Below the pieces are notes generated by a model. The model was not told where the DNA came from and searched no databases. It was given only the letters and a program-made list of their open reading frames with translations. Shown one piece after another: positions 1-9,278 of a stretch of 64,000 bases of DNA (positions within the stretch are counted from its first letter, which is position 1; the number at the start of each line of letters is the position of its first letter). Source of the DNA: UBA9647 sp963739335 (GTDB taxonomy: Bacteria; Bacteroidota; Ignavibacteria; UBA10030); assembly GCA_963739335.1 (NCBI GenBank), contig CAVUAC010000046.1:1-64000 (forward strand), given 5' to 3'. The position numbers were made by a program, and so were the translations under genes.

Positions 1-1393
<1,393 letters not shown>

Positions 1394-1499
1394 ATTATTT
1401 TTATTGATCACAGATTCAGATACCGGTGCATCAATATTGTTTTGGGTGAGAGCGCCAAGAAGCAGTACACGGTTATGCACTTCTCAATTGAGATTTAAT

Positions 1500-1617
<118 letters not shown>

Positions 1618-1624
1618 TTTTATT

Positions 1625-1665
1625 AGAAACCCCGGGCTGTGAAAGCGGCTCGGGGTTTCTTTTTT
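1625..1665 (+). terminator. Rho-independent terminator of the rRNA operon
   Basis: Arms agaaaccccg (1625-1634) and cggggtttct (1651-1660) form a perfect 10-bp stem, with further pairing inside, followed by a T run. It sits 8 bases after the 5S gene. Stem and loop closely resemble the terminator behind the TrpB2 gene at 3309-3348. The spacer 1666-1907 after it holds no gene I can support. Confidence 0.9.
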
Positions 1666-1907
1666 CCTGGGGAGGACGATGCTGCCTTGGCAGCTCCACG
1701 TCTCTAAAAGGCGCTCTACTCCCAGCAATCCAGTCTGATCGGCAACAAAACGCGCGAAGCGTCCCAATTCCTCAGTGGAATCTATCGGTGTTTTTTGTAC
1801 ATTCCAGAAAGCGTCTTTGGTGCGAAGGGAAACCTCAGACAGGTTCATAACGTGCGTGTGAGATCTTTCAATCCAAACACCCTTCCCTTCACAGCTGGAG
1901 AATCATC

Positions 1908-3278
1908 ATGAGCGAGCAGTGTAAATTCATTCTCGAGGAAGCCAAGCTTCCAAAATTCTGGTACAACATCAACGCGGATATGCCTGTCCCGCCGCAACCT
2001 GTCTTGCATCCCGGGACAATGCAGCCTGTTACGCCGGACTTCCTTGGTGTTCTCTTTCCTATGGGTCTCATTCTGCAGGAAGTGAGCACTGAACGCTGGA
2101 TCGAGATCCCGGAGCCGGTGCGCGAGATCTACAAGTTGTGGCGACCGAGCCCAATGATGCGCGCCGCGCGCCTTGAAAAGGCTCTCGGTACGCCTGCCCA
2201 TATCTACTATAAGAACGAAAGCGTGAGCCCCGTCGGATCACATAAACCGAACACGGCGGTTGCGCAAGCATTCTTCAACAAGGAAGCGGGCACAAAGGCA
2301 CTCACAACGGAAACCGGGGCCGGTCAGTGGGGATCGGCACTCGCGATGGCGTGCAATTTCTTCGGGCTGAATCTTGAAGTATATATGGTGAAGGTGTCAT
2401 ACCAGCAGAAACCATACCGCCGCATCATGATGGAACAGTACGGTGCGGACGTTTACGCCAGCCCAACCGATCGTACGCAGTTTGGGCGCAAGGTCCTGTC
2501 TGAAAATCCAGAATCACCTGGTTCCCTCGGCATGGCAATCTCCGAAGCGGTCGAAGTTGCTGCGACCAGCGGCGGAGCCAAGAAATACAGCCTGGGTTCG
2601 GTCCTGAATCACGTGCTGATGCACCAGACGGTCATCGGCCTCGAGGCGCTGCAACAGATGGAAATGGCTGGAGAGTATCCTGACATCGTCATTGGATGCG
2701 CAGGCGGCGGCTCAAACCTTGCCGGATTTACATTTCCGTTTATCCACAAGAACTTGACCGAGGGAAAAAAGACGCGGGTCATTGCAGTTGAACCTGCTTC
2801 TTGTCCAAGTTTAACGAAGGGGAAATACGCATTTGACTACGGCGACACGGCGGCGATGGCGCCCATTGTCAAGATGTACACGCTTGGACACACGTTCATA
2901 CCTCCGGGAATTCATGCAGGCGGGCTTCGCTACCATGGCATGGCTCCAAGTGTCAGTGCACTCGTACACCACGGCGACATTGAAGCTCGAGCAGCGAAAC
3001 AGCTGGAAACGTTCGAAGCAGCGGTTCAATTCTCACGAGCCGAAGGAATCATACCAGCTCCTGAATCGGCTCATGCGATCCGCGTCGCCATCGACGAAGC
3101 GTTAAAGTGCAAGCGGGACGGAGTGAAGAAAGTCATCGCGTTTAATCTCTCTGGCCACGGTCACTTCGACATGACTGCATTCGAGGAGTTCCACCAGGGC
3201 AAGCTTCGCGACTACGAGTATCCTGTAGAAGCAGTTGAAGAAGCGATGAAACATCTGCCAAAGGTGCCGCCCGTGTAA
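1908..3278 (+). CDS. trpB: TrpB2-type tryptophan synthase beta chain
   Basis: This 456-residue protein is a PLP-dependent beta-replacement enzyme that makes L-tryptophan from indole and serine. The PLP lysine is K113 in GSHKPNTA, and the phosphate-binding loop GCAGGGSN lies at about residues 263-270. The long N-terminal extension (about 75 residues before the core) and the total length are typical of the TrpB2 subgroup rather than the roughly 400-residue TrpB1. No trpA or other trp gene is adjacent, which is common for TrpB2. It may act alone on free indole, or on another substrate as some TrpB2 proteins do. The ATG at 1908 follows 'ctggagaatcatc', a reasonable ribosome binding site. The gene is closed by its own terminator. 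Confidence 0.93.
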   Translation: MSEQCKFILEEAKLPKFWYNINADMPVPPQPVLHPGTMQPVTPDFLGVLFPMGLILQEVSTERWIEIPEPVREIYKLWRPSPMMRAARLEKALGTPAHIYYKNESVSPVGSHKPNTAVAQAFFNKEAGTKALTTETGAGQWGSALAMACNFFGLNLEVYMVKVSYQQKPYRRIMMEQYGADVYASPTDRTQFGRKVLSENPESPGSLGMAISEAVEVAATSGGAKKYSLGSVLNHVLMHQTVIGLEALQQMEMAGEYPDIVIGCAGGGSNLAGFTFPFIHKNLTEGKKTRVIAVEPASCPSLTKGKYAFDYGDTAAMAPIVKMYTLGHTFIPPGIHAGGLRYHGMAPSVSALVHHGDIEARAAKQLETFEAAVQFSRAEGIIPAPESAHAIRVAIDEALKCKRDGVKKVIAFNLSGHGHFDMTAFEEFHQGKLRDYEYPVEAVEEAMKHLPKVPPV

Positions 3279-3308
3279 ATCCTCGCTGCCATCTGAGAAA
3301 GACACATG

Positions 3309-3348
3309 AAAAACCCCGAGCCGTGAAAACGACTCGGGGTTTCTTTTT
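3309..3348 (+). terminator. Rho-independent terminator after trpB
   Basis: Arms aaaccccgag and ctcggggttt (3311-3320 and 3333-3342) form a strong stem followed by 'tctttttt'. The stem and the GTGAAA-containing loop are close to those of the rRNA operon terminator at 1625-1665. Confidence 0.9.
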
Positions 3349-3424
3349 TGCGCTCGGGTCAATGGAGGGACGTGCTCCGTCACGTCCGCTACAGTTTGGT
3401 CACGACGGAACGTGACCCTCCGGT

Positions 3425-4816
3425 TCACTTCTTCGCCTCAAACAGCGTCCACGGATTTCCCTTCATATCCCTCAAAAACTTCTCCTGCCATTTGAACTCC
3501 GGGTGCCTCTCGAAGAACGGCGCGGCGAGGAAATCTTCACCGCACGGATGACCCATCCTGGCCCAGATCTTCATCTCCTTTGCGAGCGCCGCTGTCGTCA
3601 CCTTGCCCTGCACGGCTCCCGCTGGGAAGAACGGCGGGTTGGTCCACTCCGGCGCTCCACGCGGATCAACATCAATGTGCCCGCACAGCACACAGCCACT
3701 GACCACCTCGGCCTTCTTGATTGGGTCGTAATGCTCGCCTTCCATCGCTTTGGCGACATCGACGTTGATCTTTCCCTTCTTCTCCTGCATGAGCTGCGCC
3801 CAGCGGACTTTGCGACTGTTGGCTGAGACGGTCATATCGTTCGGGTTGAATGTGGTTTCTTCGGCGGTGAGCTTCGGGTCGCTGGGGAAATTGGAGCCTT
3901 CAAACATGCCGTCAAAGGTTCGCCACACGGGAGTGTTCTTCAGCCCGAGCTCAAGCCGTGCGATTTCGTTCGTCTTAATATCGCCGATGAGCCAGTCGTT
4001 TGCGTAGGCTCCGTTGTTGTTTGTGGTCATGATCTTCACAAAGTCGTCGATGGAGCTCGCGTACTGAGCGGCCTTTCGAGCTCTCATGAACTCAGGCGTT
4101 CCATTCTCATCAAACCCTTTGAACTGTGTAATCGTGGTTTCTGTATAGAGGAGTCCGGCACTGTTGATGGCAAAATCATCGCCGCTGTGAATTAAGCCGG
4201 GCATGCAATCCATGAGGATTCGATGCCCATTCGTTGGAACGATGTCGGCGATTACGTTCCAGCGTTCGCCGATGATGTAATCACTCCAGTTGTTGTGGCC
4301 GATGACGATTTTCCCATCCTCGGTGTAGCTTCCGGTAGCGATGAACGCGCTGCACTTGCCGGGCGCACGGTTGTTCATCGAGTCCTGTTTGGCTTTGTTG
4401 GCAAGCCAGGGCACATAGTACGACGCAAGCTCGATGTTAGCGTTGAGAATCGTGATGTCAATCTTATCGTACTTGTAGCCGCGTGCAGTCAATCCATCGG
4501 CGATGCCCTGAATTTCTTCCTGATATTCCTTCTCGAGCTTCGGCCAGAAGATTCGTTCAGCCGCGCCCCGGAAAAACTTCCAGTCTTTCTTCGCCGAACC
4601 ACTCTCGAAATAGAATGCGAACATCTTGATCGCATCATCAATCTCCGGCGCGAGGAGATACCCATGCTGGTAGCCGATTTGGCTGGGCGTGCCCTCGAGA
4701 TGTACGTAGATCCAGCCGTTCTTGTCTTCACGCGAAGAGTTCTTCAGACGTGATTCGCTGCAACCGGCGTAGAAGAGAACGATCAAGAGCAGGACGGGAC
4801 CGACAAACCGTTTCAT
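3425..4816 (-). CDS. C45/phospholipase B-like Ntn-hydrolase lipoprotein
   Basis: The 463-residue protein starts with a lipoprotein signal (hydrophobic stretch ending in a FYAGC lipobox, residues about 6-19), so it is probably anchored in the periplasm or outer membrane. The body resembles the C45 acyl-transferase and phospholipase B-like Ntn-hydrolase families. A PGKCSAFIA motif near residue 150 supplies a candidate nucleophilic cysteine, followed by GKIVIGHNNW. In these families the chain is usually cleaved just before the nucleophile. Substrate is unknown; an amide or ester bond is likely. It is transcribed divergently from the GxxExxY gene and has a clear sigma-70-like promoter upstream. 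Confidence 0.75.
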   Translation of the reverse strand: MKRFVGPVLLLIVLFYAGCSESRLKNSSREDKNGWIYVHLEGTPSQIGYQHGYLLAPEIDDAIKMFAFYFESGSAKKDWKFFRGAAERIFWPKLEKEYQEEIQGIADGLTARGYKYDKIDITILNANIELASYYVPWLANKAKQDSMNNRAPGKCSAFIATGSYTEDGKIVIGHNNWSDYIIGERWNVIADIVPTNGHRILMDCMPGLIHSGDDFAINSAGLLYTETTITQFKGFDENGTPEFMRARKAAQYASSIDDFVKIMTTNNNGAYANDWLIGDIKTNEIARLELGLKNTPVWRTFDGMFEGSNFPSDPKLTAEETTFNPNDMTVSANSRKVRWAQLMQEKKGKINVDVAKAMEGEHYDPIKKAEVVSGCVLCGHIDVDPRGAPEWTNPPFFPAGAVQGKVTTAALAKEMKIWARMGHPCGEDFLAAPFFERHPEFKWQEKFLRDMKGNPWTLFEAKK

Positions 4817-4862
4817 AAGAGACTCCGTTTGTGAACTTGGTGGGGTGGGTGCTTATGATCTC

Positions 4863-4891
4863 AATATAGCTGAAGCGTTTTTCGTATTCAA
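4863..4891 (-). promoter_or_regulatory. Sigma-70-like promoter of the C45-like gene
   Basis: On the minus strand TTGAAT (4886-4891) and TATATT (4863-4868) are separated by exactly 17 bp, about 45 bases upstream of the start codon. The -10 context 'gctatattga' recurs in the promoter at 21590-21618. Confidence 0.55.
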
Positions 4892-4992
4892 TTCCCGGTT
4901 TGTGTCTATCCTGAGATTGAGGATTTCGGGAATCTTCCTTGCTCCCCTTCCCTTATTTCCGTAATTTTGGCTCGCATTTGGTGGTAACTCAG

Positions 4993-5444
4993 CCACTAGG
5001 ACACGAAGGCACAAAGGAGGATTGTGGAGTTTAAGCCTCTTTCGGATCGTGAAGAGGAAATCGCAAGTGCCATTGTAGAAGCAGCGTATGTTGTTCATAA
5101 GAACCTGGGTCCCGGACTGCTGGAAAGGATCAATGAAGTGTGTCTTTGCCATGAGCTCTCCAGGAGAGGCTTTCACCTGGAGCGGCAGGTAGACCTTCCC
5201 ATTAGCTATGACGGAATTGTCTTCGATGAAGGGCTACGATTGGACGTCCTGGTTGACAATCTTGTCATATGTGAGCCAAAGGCGGTTGATGAAATGAACC
5301 CAGTTTGGCAGGCTCAACTGCTCAGTCATCTGAAACTGACTGGGAAGCGTCTCGGATTTCTCATCAACTTCAACGTGCCGCTGATCAAAGATGGAATCAA
5401 ACGATTGATTCTCTAAATTCCTCGTGTCTCTGTGACTTTGTGGC
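4993..5444 (+). repeat. Inverted-repeat element enclosing the GxxExxY gene
   Basis: The left arm at 4993-5018 reads CCACTAGGACACGAAGG and continues CACAAAGG. The right arm at 5420-5444 is its imperfect inverse; read on the minus strand it begins CCACAAAGTCACAGAGAC. Both arms are built of 7-9 base units of the form CACNAAGN. The GxxExxY gene fits almost exactly between the arms. The left arm also supplies the ribosome binding site (aaaggagg) of the gene. Related arm pairs without a gene are at 24639-24720 and 41023-41129. Confidence 0.7.
5024..5416 (+). CDS. GxxExxY family protein (PD-(D/E)XK-like fold)
   Basis: The 130-residue protein matches the GxxExxY family throughout: an N-terminal helix (ASAIVEAAYVVHKNLGPGLLE), a middle section with RLDVLVD, then CEPKAVDEMNPVWQAQLLSHLK and the typical end GFLINFNVPLIKDGIKR. 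D in RLDVLVD and E..K in CEPKAV fit the nuclease-like D...ExK core. The name-giving tyrosine is replaced: the motif reads GLLERIN. Function of the family is not established; genes are scattered in FCB and related genomes. Start is a GTG directly behind a strong AAAGGAGG that lies in the flanking repeat. It separates the C45-like gene from rlmN and looks like an insertion. Confidence 0.88.
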   Translation: MEFKPLSDREEEIASAIVEAAYVVHKNLGPGLLERINEVCLCHELSRRGFHLERQVDLPISYDGIVFDEGLRLDVLVDNLVICEPKAVDEMNPVWQAQLLSHLKLTGKRLGFLINFNVPLIKDGIKRLIL

Positions 5445-5475
5445 TGTACAACAAGCCATTCCTCAAAAAAGGCCC

Positions 5476-6615
5476 TTGAAAAAGAAGAGTATCAAAGGAC
5501 TGTCTCTGAAGGAATTGCAGGAATTCGTCGAGTACCTTGGCGAAAAGAAGTATCGCGCCGCCCAACTGTTCTCATGGATGTATGCGAAAGGCGCGCAGTC
5601 ATTTGATGAAATGACCGACATCTCGATGGAGTTTCGGGCGGTTCTCAAGGGCTCGGCAAGGCTGGATAATCTTGAAATCGTCCGCAAGAGCGTTTCGCCT
5701 GCGGATGGAACAACGAAGTTCCTCTTCCGCCTTCTTGATGGGCTGATGATTGAGAGCGTTTTGATTCCTCCCGAGCCGGAATCCCCATCTTCAGAAAAGC
5801 GTCTCACACTGTGCGTTTCGACACAGGTTGGCTGTCCTTTGGACTGCAAATTCTGTGCGACGGGGACGATGGGGTTCCTGCGCAATCTCACAGCGGGAGA
5901 GATTATCGATCAGGTAATCCAGGCTCAACGCCATGCCGATCGCCGCATTACAAATCTTGTCTATATGGGTATGGGCGAGCCGATGCTCAATTATGATGAG
6001 GTTATGAAGTCCATCGACATCATCACGCACGATCGATCGCTCAATATTGGAGCGCGGCACATCACTGTCTCCACGGCTGGTTACGCTGACAGAATCCGCC
6101 AGATGGCGGATGAAGGCCGAAAGGTGAAATTAGCGCTGTCGCTGCATTCTCTCGACAATGAAAAGCGCACGCAGCTCATGCCGATAACGAAAAAGCATAC
6201 TGTCGACGATCTCGTCGAGGCACTGGAGTATTACTATCGCAAGACGCGTCGTCGCCCCACGTTCGAGTATATCCCCTTTGAGGGTTTCAATGACACTGAT
6301 GAAGACGTGAAACGGTTCGTCAAAATCTCCAAACGCATCCCGTGCAAGGTTAATGTGATTCCGTTTCATTCGATCGCGTTCACAGGGGTGTCGGGATTTG
6401 CCTCCGCGTTGAGGCCAACGCCGAGGGAGAAGATGGAGCGGTTCGCACAGGCCTTGCGGGAGGCAAATATCACGGTCATGGTACGAGGCAGCGCAGGGGA
6501 AGACATCGAAGCTGCCTGCGGTCAACTGGCTGTCGAAGAGGAGCGATCCAAACAAGCACCGGGAGGGCGACGATCGAAGTTGGCGGCGTCAGAACGGAAA
6601 CACACGCCGGCATAG
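5476..6615 (+). CDS. rlmN: 23S rRNA (adenine-C2)-methyltransferase RlmN
   Basis: This is a radical-SAM enzyme that methylates C2 of A2503 in 23S rRNA (and A37 in some tRNAs). The cluster-binding motif CPLDCKFC (CxxxCxxC) is followed by ATGTMGFLRNL, the GMGEP motif and a C-terminal AACGQL that holds the second catalytic cysteine. The chosen TTG at 5476 gives a 379-residue protein starting MKKKSIKGLSLKELQ, which agrees with the usual RlmN N-terminus, and follows 'aaaaaagg'. An in-frame GTG at 5440 would start inside the right arm of the upstream repeat and add 12 residues. The start therefore remains uncertain. Confidence 0.93.
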   Translation: MKKKSIKGLSLKELQEFVEYLGEKKYRAAQLFSWMYAKGAQSFDEMTDISMEFRAVLKGSARLDNLEIVRKSVSPADGTTKFLFRLLDGLMIESVLIPPEPESPSSEKRLTLCVSTQVGCPLDCKFCATGTMGFLRNLTAGEIIDQVIQAQRHADRRITNLVYMGMGEPMLNYDEVMKSIDIITHDRSLNIGARHITVSTAGYADRIRQMADEGRKVKLALSLHSLDNEKRTQLMPITKKHTVDDLVEALEYYYRKTRRRPTFEYIPFEGFNDTDEDVKRFVKISKRIPCKVNVIPFHSIAFTGVSGFASALRPTPREKMERFAQALREANITVMVRGSAGEDIEAACGQLAVEEERSKQAPGGRRSKLAASERKHTPA

Positions 6616-6673
6616 AGAAACAAATCCTGAGTCAAGTCGTCTCACACAGACTACGATAAAGAAAGAATTTTCC

Positions 6674-7342
6674 ATGCGCATTATTCTCTTTGGCCCTCCA
6701 GGGTCAGGTAAGGGGACACAGGCAAAACTGCTCGCTCAGAAACTTGGTGTCCCCCATATTTCGACAGGTGACCTATTGCGTGAAGCGGTGACGAAGAAGA
6801 CGGTGCTCGGCAAACAGGCCAAAGGCTGCCTTGACGCCGGTATGCTGGTTCCGGACGATGTTGTCATCGGCCTGATTCGTGAGGTGATCACAACGGGAGC
6901 AGCAAAGGAAGGATTCATCCTGGATGGCTTCCCTCGAACGATCCCACAGGCGGAGGCGCTCGATCGGCTCTTTGATGAACTCCACATTCGAGTCGACGGT
7001 GTCATCAGCCTGCGGGTGGAGCATCACGAGGTCATCCGGCGTTTAACAGATCGACGGTCCTGCCGGATATGCGGACGGATTTTCAACTCGAGTCAGCTTC
7101 GCAAGGATCATCCGGACAAGTGTCCTGCGTGCGGGGGTGAACTGTATCAGCGGTCCGATGATACGCCGGAAACGGCACGGAAACGTCTTGATGTCTATCT
7201 GAAAGAAACCAAACCGATCAAAGACTACTACCGTCGGTCAGGACGCTTCACGCAGATCGACGGCATGCGGGATATCATGGTCGTCTACGAGGAAATTGTC
7301 GCAATCCTTCAGAAAGACAAATCTCAGTCAACGTCAGTCTAA
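6674..7342 (+). CDS. adk: Adenylate kinase
   Basis: The 222-residue enzyme interconverts ATP + AMP and 2 ADP. The P-loop GPPGSGKGTQ is at residues 7-16, the AMP-binding ISTGDLLREAV follows, and DGFPRTI lies near residue 84. The LID domain is the long, zinc-binding form with two CxxC pairs (CRICG and CPACG). It lies 58 bases after rlmN and 9 bases before the glycerophosphodiesterase gene, so the three may be co-transcribed. Confidence 0.97.
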   Translation: MRIILFGPPGSGKGTQAKLLAQKLGVPHISTGDLLREAVTKKTVLGKQAKGCLDAGMLVPDDVVIGLIREVITTGAAKEGFILDGFPRTIPQAEALDRLFDELHIRVDGVISLRVEHHEVIRRLTDRRSCRICGRIFNSSQLRKDHPDKCPACGGELYQRSDDTPETARKRLDVYLKETKPIKDYYRRSGRFTQIDGMRDIMVVYEEIVAILQKDKSQSTSV

Positions 7343-7351
7343 GGCTGCGCC

Positions 7352-8137
7352 ATGCATCCGTTTCAACCCAAACCTCTGCCTGAACGCCGGCCGTATGTCA
7401 TCGCTCACCGGGGAATTTCCGGCAAAGCCCCCGAAAATACCCTCGCAGCGTTCTCGTTGGCGTGCGAGACGCCAGGTATCGATATGATCGAACTCGATGT
7501 CCGGCTTTCCAAAGAGGAGGAAGTCATCGTGCTGCATGACCGGACACTCCAGCGTACCTCCACGGGCAATGGAGCGGCCAGGCATTACACTGTTTCGGAG
7601 ATCAAGGAATTCGATGCTGGTTCATGGTTCGACCCCTCGTTTTCCAGGGAGCGAATCCCAACGCTTCGCGAGGTCCTGAGGCTCGTCGACAAAAGGCGAT
7701 GGGCGAACATTGAACTCAAATCGAATTTCCTCTTCCCCGAGAAGCCTGAACTACTGGAGCGAAGAGTGCTGGAGACTGTCCAAGAACTGAACTGCCATGA
7801 TTTCGTGCTTTTTTCATCCTTCAACCATCGCATGGTGGCGACCATCAAGCGGCTCGATCCCAAAGCAGTGACAGGTGTTCTCTACAACATCTATCGGGAC
7901 TATGGGAGGATGCCTTCAAAGTTGGCACGACGAGTCGGGGCGAGCGTCTTTGTGTGTGCGAAGCACGAGCTGACACAGCGTATGGTCGACGATGCACGGC
8001 AAAGCGGTCTGGCTATCTACGTTTACACACTGAATTCCACCAGCACTGTTGGCAGAATGGTTGAGATGGGGGTCGACGGGATTCTGTCCGATATTGCAGA
8101 TGATATCGTCAAATATGTGGAGAAACCATCTGTGTGA
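7352..8137 (+). CDS. Glycerophosphodiester phosphodiesterase
   Basis: The 261-residue protein belongs to the GDPD family, which hydrolyses glycerophosphodiesters to glycerol-3-phosphate and an alcohol. The N-terminal AHRGISGKAPENT carries the catalytic histidine and the E of the metal site. ELDVRLSKEE and LHDRTLQRTSTG follow, and the end has the usual GVDGILSD. No signal peptide is visible, so it is probably cytoplasmic (UgpQ-like). It follows adk by 9 bases. Confidence 0.92.
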   Translation: MHPFQPKPLPERRPYVIAHRGISGKAPENTLAAFSLACETPGIDMIELDVRLSKEEEVIVLHDRTLQRTSTGNGAARHYTVSEIKEFDAGSWFDPSFSRERIPTLREVLRLVDKRRWANIELKSNFLFPEKPELLERRVLETVQELNCHDFVLFSSFNHRMVATIKRLDPKAVTGVLYNIYRDYGRMPSKLARRVGASVFVCAKHELTQRMVDDARQSGLAIYVYTLNSTSTVGRMVEMGVDGILSDIADDIVKYVEKPSV

Positions 8138-8146
8138 CGGCCGGGC

Positions 8147-8174
8147 TTGGTTCTGAAGATGCTTTTTCTAATAT
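8147..8174 (+). promoter_or_regulatory. Possible sigma-70 promoter of the DUF6588-like gene
   Basis: TTGGTT (8147-8152) and TAATAT (8169-8174) are 16 bp apart, about 50 bases before the start codon at 8225. AAAGGA at about 8208 can serve as ribosome binding site. Confidence 0.4.
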
Positions 8175-8224
8175 TACGGCGTGAAAGTGCATAGTTCGCA
8201 TATTGTTAAAGGACGAAGACCCAC

Positions 8225-9221
8225 ATGAAATTCACGAAGATTACAGCCCTCGTTGGACTGCTTGCAACGTTGCCATTCGCCGCTTCCGCGCAAGATGACC
8301 TTGGCAAGCAACTCTCGAAAGTCGCGGGTCAGAACGCGGTCAGCTATCTTTCACCACTTCTTTCTGCTTGGGGTGCGGATCTCAACAGCGGTTTCTACCA
8401 CACCGCTGACCTGCATGACATCCTCGGATTTGACGTAGGCGTGAAGGTTGGGGCCGTGATGGTGAAAGACGCAGACAGGGTTTTCGATCTCGTTCTGCCG
8501 GACAAGATTGTCTATGATGGACCGCTGGGACGTTTCACGCTTAATCCCGACAAGGACTACGACAAAGTAATTCCTGGAGCGCCGACTGCGCTGGGAGATG
8601 CGAACGGCATAGCAGTGAAAGTGAAAACCACATCTCCAATTATTCCTCTGCGGGGGCAGACGATTTTCACCACCCCGGGGGGGTTCAATTTGAAGTACTG
8701 TACCGTTGGTGATGCCTCAAGCGTCAATCGGGTTGCCTTTTGGGCTGGAGGTTGTCGGAAGGTTCGTCCCAACGTTGAAGTTGCCGGGCGATATCGGAAA
8801 GTTCAACTACATCGGACTGGGTGTCCGGCACAGCATCGACCAGTACATTCCGGTGATCCCGATTGACATCGCGATTCATTTCATGACACAGAAACTGACG
8901 ATCTCCGACTTGAACGATAACAAGATCATGGGCGCAAGCGGCACTGCCTACGGCATTGAAGTCAGCAAGAGCCTAGTGTTGTTCACGGTGTACGGTGGGT
9001 ACCAGATAGAAAAGTCCTCATGGGATGTCGAGCCATACAAGTATGTCGACCCAACGACTGCTACGACCATTGACATTCCAGGGTTCTCCGTCGATGGTCA
9101 AAATACCTCGAGATTTCACGCCGGTGTCCGCCTGCTCTTGCTCATAGTCAACGTGCACGCTGACTACTCTTTTGCAAAGCAACCAGTGATCACCGCTGGG
9201 CTTGGGATTTCATTGCGGTAG
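8225..9221 (+). pseudogene. DUF6588-like outer-membrane protein, frameshifted
   Basis: Two overlapping frames make one protein of about 330 residues. The first (from 8225) has a signal peptide ending ASAQ and continues to GGFNLKY. The second takes over with VPLVMPQASIGLPFGLEVVGRF and ends at a beta-strand-rich C-terminus (VITAGLGISLR) typical of outer-membrane barrels. The second frame has a stop at 8691, so the switch must lie at 8692-8705; skipping one base near 8699 joins both. This resembles DUF6588 proteins of Bacteroidota-like bacteria. It is either a single-base indel in the sequence or a recently broken gene. A 7-G run at 8677-8683 lies close but before the required site. Confidence 0.65.
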
Positions 9222-9278
9222 CAAGGAGGAATCCCCGAACTCGTCAAGAGCGCTAAAACATCGATCCTTGCTCCAACA

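Noticed and set aside
1394..1499. Possible tRNA in the 23S-5S spacer
   Set aside because: No cloverleaf or T-loop motif (GTTCGAATC) found in the 105 bases.
4993..5018. CRISPR-like array, because of the short tandem CACNAAGN units
   Set aside because: Units are 7-9 bases without spacers and no cas gene is in the window.
8677..8683. G7 run as the site of the frameshift in the DUF6588-like gene
   Set aside because: The downstream frame has a stop at 8691, so the switch has to occur after that; the G run cannot be the cause alone.
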